Shown piece by piece: positions 1 through 5,736 of a stretch of DNA of 9,553 bases. How positions within the stretch are numbered: position 1 is the stretch's first letter; each line of letters opens with the position of its first letter. The notes under the pieces are model-generated. The model was not told where the DNA came from. It saw only the letters and a list, made by a program, of their open reading frames with translations, and made no database searches. Position numbers and translations under genes: made by a program. Source of the DNA: Bacteroidota bacterium (GTDB lineage: Bacteria; Bacteroidota; Ignavibacteria; Tepidaquicellales; Tepidaquicellaceae); the NCBI GenBank assembly GCA_023429265.1, contig JAEYVS010000106.1, positions 1 to 9,553 on the forward strand, written 5' to 3'.

Positions 1-1103
1 AAGCATTAATAAGGATTGCTGAAAGCCAGTATTTCATATTAGGTCCTGAAGTTGAAAGGCTCGAGGAGTCTATGAACGAGTACATCGGATGCGCAGCATC
101 GATAGGTGTTTCCTCGGGTACTGACGCTCTTCTGGTAGCACTGATGGGAATTGACATTCAGCCTGGTGATGAGATCATTGTTCCCACGTATTCATTTTTC
201 GCGACAGCCGGGGTAGTAAGCAGATTGAATGCAAAGTCGGTTTTGTGTGATGCAGACCCGGTAACATTTAACATCGACCCTTCAAAAATAGAAAGTCTCA
301 TAACGGAAAAAACCAGGGCAATAGTGCCGGTTCATCTATACGGGCAGTGCGCGGATATGGATCCGATAATGGAAATAGCAAAGCGTCATAACCTCAAAGT
401 AATAGAAGACGCGGCACAGGCAATAGGGAGCCAATACAAAGACGGCAGGGATGCCGGTACGATAGGTGATATAGGGTGTTTCTCATTTTTCCCGAGTAAA
501 AACCTGGGATGTTTTGGGGATGGGGGACTGGTGAGCGTGATGGATAAAGAGCTTGGTGAAAGGATAAGGATCCTGAGAGTTCACGGAGGCAAGCCGAAAT
601 ATTATCATAAGATAATCGGCGGGAATTTCAGAATAGACGCGATACAGGCTGCAGTAATAAATGTAAAACTGCCTCATCTCAACGGCTGGACAGCAGGAAG
701 ACAGAAAAACGCGGAGCTATATACAAAGCTATTCGTTGAAGCAGGATTATCTTCAGGCGAGGGTGAGATTGAATTTAGTGAGCAGGAGAAGGTATTACTT
801 CCAAAGGCAGTCTATAAAGACAATAACATTTCGAGATATCATATTTATAATCAATATGTGATAAGGGTTGAGAATAGAGATGACCTGCGAAAGTATTTAA
901 CCGAAAAAGAAATCGGTACGGAAATTTATTACCCGGTTCCGTTCCATTTGCAGGAATGTTTTGCGTACCTGGGACATAAGAAGGGTGATTTCCCTGTGTC
1001 GGAATTTTGCGCGGACAGTTCAATAGCACTACCTATTTACCCGGAGCTTTCGGAAGAGCAGATAGAATATGTTGTAAGTATAATTAAAGAGTTTTTAAAA
1101 TAA
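1..1103 (+). CDS. wbpE: DegT/DnrJ/EryC1/StrS-family PLP-dependent sugar aminotransferase, 5' partial (WbpE-like)
   Basis: This is a PLP-dependent transaminase acting on a nucleotide keto-sugar in the cytoplasm. The reading frame is already open at the left edge (first full codon at base 3). The residues before the ATG at 72 (FILGPEVERLEE) are the conserved family N-terminus, so that ATG is internal and about 20 residues lie outside the window. Visible motifs, numbered from the ATG at 72, are VSSGTDAL (14-21), EDAAQAIG (112-119) and SFFPSKNLG (138-146); K143 (codon 498-500) is the expected Schiff-base lysine. The C-terminal GTEIYYPVPFHLQECF and ALPIYPELSEEQ blocks are typical of 3-aminotransferases for UDP-3-keto-GlcNAcA. 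The WbpB-like and WbpD-like genes downstream support the WbpE role (glutamate-dependent amination at C3). The lysine motif does not look like GDP-perosamine synthase, the other enzyme one might expect beside gmd. Family assignment is certain; the exact substrate is inferred from context. Confidence 0.85.
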   Translation, partial: ALIRIAESQYFILGPEVERLEESMNEYIGCAASIGVSSGTDALLVALMGIDIQPGDEIIVPTYSFFATAGVVSRLNAKSVLCDADPVTFNIDPSKIESLITEKTRAIVPVHLYGQCADMDPIMEIAKRHNLKVIEDAAQAIGSQYKDGRDAGTIGDIGCFSFFPSKNLGCFGDGGLVSVMDKELGERIRILRVHGGKPKYYHKIIGGNFRIDAIQAAVINVKLPHLNGWTAGRQKNAELYTKLFVEAGLSSGEGEIEFSEQEKVLLPKAVYKDNNISRYHIYNQYVIRVENRDDLRKYLTEKEIGTEIYYPVPFHLQECFAYLGHKKGDFPVSEFCADSSIALPIYPELSEEQIEYVVSIIKEFLK

Positions 1104-1130
1104 AGAGTATAAAAAAAATTAATTTATTTA

Positions 1131-2174
1131 ATGAAAAAGGCATTAATCTCAGGAATTACCGGTCAGGATGGAAGTTATCTCGCGGAGATATTAATTGAAA
1201 AGGGATATGAAGTTCACGGAATCATACGCAGAAGCAGTTCCTTTAATACTGGCAGATTAGACCATTTATATAATAATCCTGATCTACTGGATAACAGGCT
1301 GTTCCTGCATTACGGGGACCTGGTAGATACGAGTAATCTTAACAGGATACTGGAAAAAGTAGCGCCGGATGAAATATATAACCTGGCAGCACAGTCCCAC
1401 GTTAAAGTATCATTTGAACTGCCTGACTATACCGCGCAGGTGGACGCGCTGGGTACATTGAGATTCCTTGATGCGATGCGTGAGACAGGATTGAAGGAAT
1501 CAAAATTTTACCAAGCATCGACGAGTGAGCTTTTTGGGAAGGTGCAGGAAGTTCCTCAATCGGAAAAAACTCCATTTTACCCGAGAAGTCCATATGGTGT
1601 AGCTAAGATATACGGCTACTGGATCGTGGTAAACTACCGTGAGGCATATAATCTTTTTGCCTGTAATGGGATTCTTTTTAATCACGAATCTCCAAGGAGA
1701 GGAGAGACATTTGTAACAAGGAAGATAACAAGAGCTGCCGCGAGGATAAAATGCGGAAAGCAGGAAAAATTATCGGTCGGAAATCTGAACGCGAAAAGAG
1801 ACTGGGGGTATGCTCCTGAGTACTGCGAAGGGATGTGGCTTATGCTGCAGCAGGAAAAACCGGATGATTTTGTGCTGGCGACAGGCGAGACCCATACTGT
1901 AAGGGAATTTGCTGATCTCACATTCAAGCATCTTGAGATGGAGCTGGAGTGGGACGGTGAAGGAGTTAATGAGAAAGGTATAGAGAAGAAGACAGGGAAG
2001 GTATTGGTCGAGATAGACCCGGAATATTTTCGTCCAACGGAAGTAGATCTTTTAATAGGAGATCCTTCGAAGGCACGCGAAAAACTTGGCTGGGAGCCAA
2101 AAGTCAAATTTGAGGAGCTCGTATCAATAATGACTGCCTCGGATTACGAAAAAGTTTTGAAAAGAGGGTATTAA
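1131..2174 (+). CDS. gmd: GDP-mannose 4,6-dehydratase
   Basis: It converts GDP-D-mannose to GDP-4-keto-6-deoxy-D-mannose, the entry to GDP-L-fucose, GDP-D-rhamnose, GDP-perosamine and related sugars. The 347 residues match the usual length of the family. An extended-SDR Rossmann motif GITGQDGSYL lies at 8-17, followed by RRSSSFNTGRLDHLY (33-47), which is characteristic of Gmd. The catalytic residues are visible as STSELFG (T131, E133) and Y155-x3-K159. NHESPRRGETFVTRKI (184-199) and the DPEYFRPTEVDLLIGDP block (296-312) are also Gmd signatures. The gene starts 27 nt after the aminotransferase and ends 1 nt before the next start, so it is probably cotranscribed. The region before its ATG is A/T only, with no Shine-Dalgarno sequence. 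No partner enzyme (Fcl, Rmd, Per) is in the window. Sampled lines are more GC-rich than those of the genes after 4198. Confidence 0.97.
   Translation: MKKALISGITGQDGSYLAEILIEKGYEVHGIIRRSSSFNTGRLDHLYNNPDLLDNRLFLHYGDLVDTSNLNRILEKVAPDEIYNLAAQSHVKVSFELPDYTAQVDALGTLRFLDAMRETGLKESKFYQASTSELFGKVQEVPQSEKTPFYPRSPYGVAKIYGYWIVVNYREAYNLFACNGILFNHESPRRGETFVTRKITRAAARIKCGKQEKLSVGNLNAKRDWGYAPEYCEGMWLMLQQEKPDDFVLATGETHTVREFADLTFKHLEMELEWDGEGVNEKGIEKKTGKVLVEIDPEYFRPTEVDLLIGDPSKAREKLGWEPKVKFEELVSIMTASDYEKVLKRGY
2161..2168 (+). promoter_or_regulatory. Shine-Dalgarno supporting a TTG start
   Basis: AAAGAGGG lies at the end of gmd, 7 nt before the TTG at 2176. The nearby ATG at 2180 is in another frame and hits a stop after three codons. 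No ATG or GTG near the protein's N-terminus exists in the dehydrogenase frame. This site therefore supports TTG as the start of the WbpB-like gene. Confidence 0.6.
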
Positions 2175-2175
2175 T

Positions 2176-3144
2176 TTGTATGAAGGAATAAAGCTTGGCA
2201 TAATAGGGTGTGGAAGATGGGGTTTTAATCACGTACAGACGGCAAGTTCGTTACTCAATCCGGGTAATATAATAATTTGTGACAGTAATACAGGCAATAA
2301 AGAAAAATCAGATTCCATTTCTCCGGATATCAAGTTCACTTCAGATATAAATGAGATACTAAATGACAGTGAGATTAATGCTGTTATAATAGCCACCCCT
2401 GCTGAGACACATTTTGAGATAGGAAAAAGCTGTCTTGAGAGCGGTAAGCACGTACTGATGGAAAAGCCGATTACGCTATTTTCCAATGAAGCACAAGAGC
2501 TCATTGACATTGCAGAGTCACGGAATTTAACTCTGATGGTCGGACATGTGTTATTGTACCATCCGGCGGTTCTAAAGATAAAAGAAATGCTAGAGACCGG
2601 TGAACTCGGTAAGCTGCAATACATATACAGCAACAGGGTAAACCTCGGGACAATAAGAAGCGAAGAAAACATTCTGTGGAGCTTTGCTCCTCACGATATC
2701 TCTGTCATACAATTTTTAACAGGCAGCAGCCCTGTGGAGACATATGCCAAGGGAGCAACATTTCTCCAGGATAAAATAGAAGATACTACCTTAACATTTT
2801 TGAGATATCCGGACAATGTTTCGGCTCATATCTTTGTAAGCTGGCTACACCCGTTTAAAGAACAAAGGCTGGTTGTCATCGGTGATAAAGGCATGGTGGT
2901 TTTTGAGGACAGCCTTCCTGCGGAGAAGCTTAAATTTTATAAAAAAGGGTTTCAAAAGGTCGAAGGGGTATTAGAGAAATTTGATTTTGATTATGAAGTA
3001 GTAGAATTCGCGAATAAAATGCCGTTAGAGGAAGAGCAAAAACATTTTTTTGATTGTGTAATTAATAATAAGACCCCTCTTACCGATGGTAAGCACGCGC
3101 TGGAGGTGTTAAAAATTTTAGAAGAATCTCAAAAGAAATTATGA
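2176..3144 (+). CDS. wbpB: Gfo/Idh/MocA-family UDP-GlcNAcA 3-dehydrogenase (WbpB/WlbA-like)
   Basis: This predicted NAD-dependent oxidoreductase oxidises C3 of UDP-N-acetylglucosaminuronic acid to the 3-keto sugar used by a WbpE-type aminotransferase. The 322-residue protein starts at a TTG. It shows an N-terminal Rossmann motif GIIGCGRWG (8-16), then ATPAETHF (73-80) and MEKPIT (95-100) with the conserved lysine K97. The GHVLLYHPAV (123-132) and RSEENILWSFAPHDIS (161-176) blocks are close to what I know of WbpB/WlbA; H173 is the likely catalytic histidine of the HD pair. The C-terminal part (about 125-322) is the usual substrate-binding alpha/beta domain. It lies 1 nt after gmd and 1 nt before the acetyltransferase, so translation is probably coupled. 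In the Pseudomonas pathway NAD is recycled with 2-oxoglutarate; whether this protein does so cannot be read from the sequence. The specific function is well supported by the flanking WbpD-like gene and the nearby aminotransferase. Confidence 0.9.
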   Translation: MYEGIKLGIIGCGRWGFNHVQTASSLLNPGNIIICDSNTGNKEKSDSISPDIKFTSDINEILNDSEINAVIIATPAETHFEIGKSCLESGKHVLMEKPITLFSNEAQELIDIAESRNLTLMVGHVLLYHPAVLKIKEMLETGELGKLQYIYSNRVNLGTIRSEENILWSFAPHDISVIQFLTGSSPVETYAKGATFLQDKIEDTTLTFLRYPDNVSAHIFVSWLHPFKEQRLVVIGDKGMVVFEDSLPAEKLKFYKKGFQKVEGVLEKFDFDYEVVEFANKMPLEEEQKHFFDCVINNKTPLTDGKHALEVLKILEESQKKL

Positions 3145-3145
3145 T

Positions 3146-3736
3146 ATGAGCGAAAAGAATTTTTACGTGAATGAATACGCAGTAATAGATGAGGGAGTTG
3201 AAATAGGAGAAGGCACAAAGATATGGCATTTTTCTCACGTACAGAAAGGCGCTAAAATAGGAAAGTCCTGTTCTCTCGGGCAAAATGTAAATGTGGGGAA
3301 TAACGTTACAATCGGTAATTTTGTAAAGATCCAGAATAATGTATCGGTATATGAAGGAGTAACTCTGGAAGATTATGTGTTTTGCGGACCTTCAATGGTC
3401 TTTACAAACATCATTAATCCACGAAGTAAATATCCCCAGGTGGGAGCGGAGTTTTATTTGAAAACTCTTGTAAAAGAAGGGGCATCTTTGGGCGCAAACA
3501 GTACCATAGTATGTGGGAATACCATTGGAAGATTTGCCTTTATTGGAGCGGGCGCGGTGGTAACAAAGGATGTACCTGATTTCGCGCTTTTGGTGGGTAA
3601 TCCCGGGAAAATCGTTGGATGGGTGAGCGAAGCAGGTAAAAAGCTCAAATTTAATGATGAAGGGGTAGATACCTGTAAAATATCCGGCAAAACTTACAAG
3701 CTTGTAGGCCAAAAGGTTGTTGAGGTAAGTAGTTGA
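3146..3736 (+). CDS. wbpD: Left-handed beta-helix (hexapeptide) N-acetyltransferase, WbpD/WlbB-like
   Basis: It is predicted to transfer acetyl from acetyl-CoA to the 3-amino group of UDP-GlcNAc3NA, giving UDP-2,3-diacetamido-2,3-dideoxyglucuronic acid. The 196-residue protein has hexapeptide repeats from about residue 12 to 145: IGEGTKIW, IGKSCSLGQNVNVGNNVTIG and IGAGAVVTKDVPD. Between two coils is the loop VFTNIINPRSKYPQ (85-98), the family's substrate-site region, with N88 as the candidate active-site asparagine. LVGNPGKIVGWVSEAGKKL (149-167) closes the CoA-binding end. After residue 170 a short tail (CKISGKTYKL) looks like a degenerate version of the Cys-containing tail seen in some homologues. 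It starts 1 nt after the dehydrogenase stop with no strong ribosome site, so coupling is likely. It is the last gene of the left block; a gap of 461 nt follows. Confidence 0.92.
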   Translation: MSEKNFYVNEYAVIDEGVEIGEGTKIWHFSHVQKGAKIGKSCSLGQNVNVGNNVTIGNFVKIQNNVSVYEGVTLEDYVFCGPSMVFTNIINPRSKYPQVGAEFYLKTLVKEGASLGANSTIVCGNTIGRFAFIGAGAVVTKDVPDFALLVGNPGKIVGWVSEAGKKLKFNDEGVDTCKISGKTYKLVGQKVVEVSS

Positions 3737-4023
3737 TTATAAGCAATATAGGGTTACATATTTTAAGGTCGGTCTGCAACGAGATAATAAAAATTAGTTT
3801 TTTTACTATATATCAAAGAATTATTAAGTAAGGATATTTAGTTTGTATTTTTAAATTTTTTGCTTTAAGTTTAGGGAGTTATTGATTAACTATTTGTGAT
3901 GATTAGGATTTGCATAGACTTGTTTAAGATGTTTCTCAGGTTAGGGGTTTAAAACTTGTTAATTAACTAGCTTTCAAGTATTTCTTTGGATATATTAAAA
4001 ACGAGTATCAGGGTCAATAAATT

Positions 4024-4068
4024 TGTCACGGGAAATATTTTTCATATTTTCTTGTGGCATTTTTTTTT
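4024..4068 (+). terminator. Intrinsic terminator candidate after the left block
   Basis: The 5' arm 4024-4038 pairs with 4044-4059: T-A, G-C, T.G, C-G, A-T, C-G, two G.T wobbles, G-C, three A-T, one bulged T (4047), then T-A, A-T, T-A. The loop is the five bases 4039-4043. Nine consecutive T (4060-4068) follow directly. The wobble pairs work only in the + strand RNA, and there is no matching T run for the other strand, so it points rightward. It would end transcripts coming from the left block about 290-330 nt past its last stop. It could instead act as an attenuator if a promoter lies further upstream. Confidence 0.6.
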
Positions 4069-4081
4069 GTAAAGATATAGT
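4052..4081 (+). promoter_or_regulatory. Sigma70-like promoter candidate for the right block
   Basis: TTGTGG (4052-4057) and TATAGT (4076-4081) are separated by 18 nt. A second -10-like hexamer, TATGAT, follows at 4081-4086. A start near 4088 would give a leader of about 110 nt before the epimerase ATG. The -35 lies in the 3' arm of the terminator hairpin and the T run fills part of the spacer. If the host is a member of Bacteroidota, its main sigma factor prefers a TAnnTTTG element. One such string (TAAATTTG) is at 4018-4025, but it has no TTTG at the usual distance and would start transcription inside the hairpin. Confidence 0.4.
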
Positions 4082-4127
4082 ATGATAACTCGGAGAGGAA
4101 TTTGAAAGACGGAATAACAGAGCAAAC

Positions 4128-4171
4128 TGGCTAATTTTTTAAAAAATGATGTAAGCCAATTGGCGGAGCCA
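4128..4171 (+). promoter_or_regulatory. Structured leader with four alternating TGGC/GCCA segments, JUMPstart/ops-like
   Basis: TGGC occurs at 4128-4131 and 4161-4164, and GCCA at 4155-4158 and 4168-4171, in alternating order. Segments 1:2 can form TGGCT/AGCCA around an inner A/T palindrome (4134-4147). Segments 2:3 form the perfect palindrome GCCAATTGGC (4155-4164). Segments 3:4 form a hairpin with a GGA loop (4161-4171). These pairings exclude one another. TAAGCCA followed by GGCGGAGC also resembles the JUMPstart/ops element (TAAGCCA, then GGCGGTAGC, recalled from memory), lacking one T. It lies 26 nt before the first start codon of the right block. A regulatory role is inference. Confidence 0.4.
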
Positions 4172-4197
4172 TATCTAAAGGTAACATAAAGGAAAGA

Positions 4198-5151
4198 ATG
4201 AAATTTCTAGTAACAGGGGGCGCAGGTTTTATTGGTTCGAACATTGTAGAAGAACTCCTTAAAAGAGGGGATGAAGTAAGTGTGATAGATAACTTTTCCA
4301 CCGGGAAAAGAGAAAACTTATTTCCTTTTGAGAAAGACATAACATTAATTGAAGGGGACATAAGGAGTTATCACATTGTACAGGAAGCTGTAAAAAACGT
4401 TGATGTTATACTACATCAAGCTGCTTTACCATCTGTTCCGCGTTCCATAAAGGATCCAATTACAACGAGCGAAGTAAACATAGGCGGTACATTAAATTTA
4501 TTGGAAGCGGCAATTAAAGCGGATGTGAAAAGATTTGTGTATGCTTCATCATCCTCTGTTTATGGTGACAGCCCCACACTCCCAAAAGTTGAGACAATGA
4601 TGACCAATCCAATGTCTCCATACGCTGTGACTAAATTGTCTGGAGAGAAGTACTGCGATGTTTTTAGCAGGATATATGGAATAGAAACAGTTTGTCTTAG
4701 GTATTTTAATGTTTTTGGACCGAGACAAGATCCGGGTTCACAGTATTCGGCTGTAATACCTAAATTCATCAGATTAATGCTAAACGATAGGAACCCTGTG
4801 ATCTACGGTGACGGCACCCAATCAAGGGATTTCACATACATAGCCAATGTAGTGAAGGCTAATATCCTTGCAGCAACAAAGGAGATTGATAAGAGTTTAA
4901 CGGTAAATTGCGCGTGTAATAACCAGATAGACTTAGTAACATTGGTCAGTAAGCTAAATACAATTTTAGGGAAATCAATAGAACCTTACTTTGAAAATCC
5001 ACGTCCCGGGGAGGTAAAACATTCATTTGCTGATATTAATTTAGCAAAGGAGAAATTAGGTTATAAAATAGAGGTTGGATTTGACGAAGGGCTGGAACGG
5101 ACAATAAATAGTCCCATAAACTCAACAAATACCATTAAGCCAATTGTATAG
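4198..5151 (+). CDS. NAD-dependent UDP-hexosamine 4-epimerase (WbpP/TviC-like extended SDR)
   Basis: This predicted cytoplasmic epimerase interconverts UDP-GlcNAc and UDP-GalNAc, or the corresponding uronic acids. It has 317 residues. The Rossmann motif TGGAGFIG is at 6-13, followed by IDNFSTGKREN (30-40). HQAALPSVPRSIKDP (73-87) and the serine run SSSS (117-120) carry the active-site region. The catalytic pair is Y142-x3-K146 (YAVTK). RYFNVFGPRQDP followed by GSQYSAVIPKF (168-190) is, as I know the family, typical of the WbpP/TviC (VipB) group rather than of GalE proteins restricted to UDP-Glc. Choice between GlcNAc and GlcNAcA substrates cannot be made here. The ATG at 4198 has AAAGGA just upstream with short spacing. 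It is the first gene of the right block, after the promoter and leader; the next gene starts 43 nt after its stop. The C-terminal tail after about residue 300 is Ser/Asn/Thr-rich and probably disordered. Confidence 0.85.
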   Translation: MKFLVTGGAGFIGSNIVEELLKRGDEVSVIDNFSTGKRENLFPFEKDITLIEGDIRSYHIVQEAVKNVDVILHQAALPSVPRSIKDPITTSEVNIGGTLNLLEAAIKADVKRFVYASSSSVYGDSPTLPKVETMMTNPMSPYAVTKLSGEKYCDVFSRIYGIETVCLRYFNVFGPRQDPGSQYSAVIPKFIRLMLNDRNPVIYGDGTQSRDFTYIANVVKANILAATKEIDKSLTVNCACNNQIDLVTLVSKLNTILGKSIEPYFENPRPGEVKHSFADINLAKEKLGYKIEVGFDEGLERTINSPINSTNTIKPIV

Positions 5152-5194
5152 AAATTATTATTTGTTTAAATTCTGAAAATCGAATTATTTAAAG

Positions 5195-5734
5195 ATGAGA
5201 TCATTTAATTATAAAATATTAGGTTTATTGTTTGGGATGTTGTTCGCCGGTATTGCCAATGGGCAGGATAGCAGTGATATAAGGATTGGATTTGATGAAA
5301 TAACCAGAACCGGAGCAAACTATTATAATTATGCTGATAAGAATAAAGTAAACATTGAGGTAAGTTTATGGGGTTACATAAAGAACCCCGGCCGTTATTT
5401 GGTCCCTCAAGGTACAACAGTAATTGATTTGATCACCTTAGGAGGAGGTCCTTCCGTAGAGGCATTATTAAATGACATTCGCCTTGTAAGGTTAAAAAAT
5501 GACACATTAAACATCTCGCGGGATCAGATTATAAATATTGATTATAATGATTTTCTTTGGGAAGAGCAGATAAGCCCCGGGATTAAAAAGAATCCTATTT
5601 TGCTTCCAGGAGACATGATAATGATACCAGGCGAGCCAAGGTATTTTTTTCGTGAGAATTTGGGAATAATATTGTCAGTGGGATCGTTTTTATTAACAAC
5701 GGCTGTTCTAGTTATAAATATTGTAAATAATTAG
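5195..5734 (+). CDS. Short SLBB-domain polysaccharide export protein with C-terminal membrane segment
   Basis: It probably works with the adjacent tyrosine kinase in export of the polysaccharide across the envelope. The 179-residue protein begins with a likely signal peptide: MRSFNYK, then a hydrophobic core to about residue 19, and a possible cleavage after ANG (21-23). A single SLBB domain covers about 52-146, with VSLWGYIKNPGRYLVPQG (56-73), VIDLITLGGGP (76-86) and LLPGDMIMIPG (136-146). A hydrophobic helix follows at about 156-176. Unlike Wza-type proteins of about 350-400 residues it has no N-terminal Poly_export domain and only one SLBB unit. It contains no cysteine, so it is not a lipoprotein. 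The final helix could be an inner-membrane anchor or, by analogy with Wza, an outer-membrane element. There is no clear ribosome site before the ATG. The kinase starts 2 nt after its stop, which supports a functional pair. Confidence 0.8.
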   Translation: MRSFNYKILGLLFGMLFAGIANGQDSSDIRIGFDEITRTGANYYNYADKNKVNIEVSLWGYIKNPGRYLVPQGTTVIDLITLGGGPSVEALLNDIRLVRLKNDTLNISRDQIINIDYNDFLWEEQISPGIKKNPILLPGDMIMIPGEPRYFFRENLGIILSVGSFLLTTAVLVINIVNN

Positions 5735-5736
5735 TA

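Larger units (their letters stand above)
3737..4197. other. Gene-free, very AT-rich region between the two blocks
   Basis: By hand count it holds 129 G+C in 461 bases (28%), lower than the flanking genes. I see no ORF of useful length, tRNA, CRISPR or insertion-sequence end. The left part (3737-4020) has only weak features: an A5/T5 hairpin at 3789-3802 with no G-C pair, and an ACTTG/CAAGT inverted pair at 3954-3958 and 3975-3979 around TTAATTAA. The right part (4024-4197) holds the terminator, promoter and structured leader listed separately. The region is probably a regulatory boundary and possibly an old recombination junction. Confidence 0.7.

Noticed and set aside
72..74. ATG at 72 as the true start of the aminotransferase
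   Set aside because: The frame stays open upstream to the window edge and encodes the conserved FILGPEVE family segment, so the gene starts outside the window.
1682..2107. 141-codon open frame on the - strand inside gmd
   Set aside because: It lies wholly opposite a strongly conserved gmd, is Ser/Phe/Pro-rich with no recognisable domain, and has no sign of its own start signals.
2229..2672. 147-codon open frame on the - strand inside the WbpB-like gene
   Set aside because: It is a Ser/Ile-rich shadow of the conserved dehydrogenase coding strand, with no motif or context.
3392..3712. 106-codon open frame on the - strand inside the acetyltransferase gene
   Set aside because: It is a shadow of the hexapeptide-repeat coding strand; the repeats of the real gene explain the long open frame.
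3788..3804. A5-TTAG-T5 hairpin followed by T as a terminator for the left block
   Set aside because: The stem has no G-C pair and would be too weak; the hairpin at 4024-4068 is a far better candidate.
3954..3979. ACTTG/CAAGT inverted repeat around TTAATTAA as an operator or mobile-element end
   Set aside because: Five pairs with a 16-nt loop in very AT-rich DNA are expected by chance; no transposase remnant or target duplication is seen.
4018..4025. TAAATTTG as a Bacteroidota-type -7 promoter element
   Set aside because: No TTTG lies at the usual 19-21 nt upstream, and transcription would start inside the terminator hairpin.
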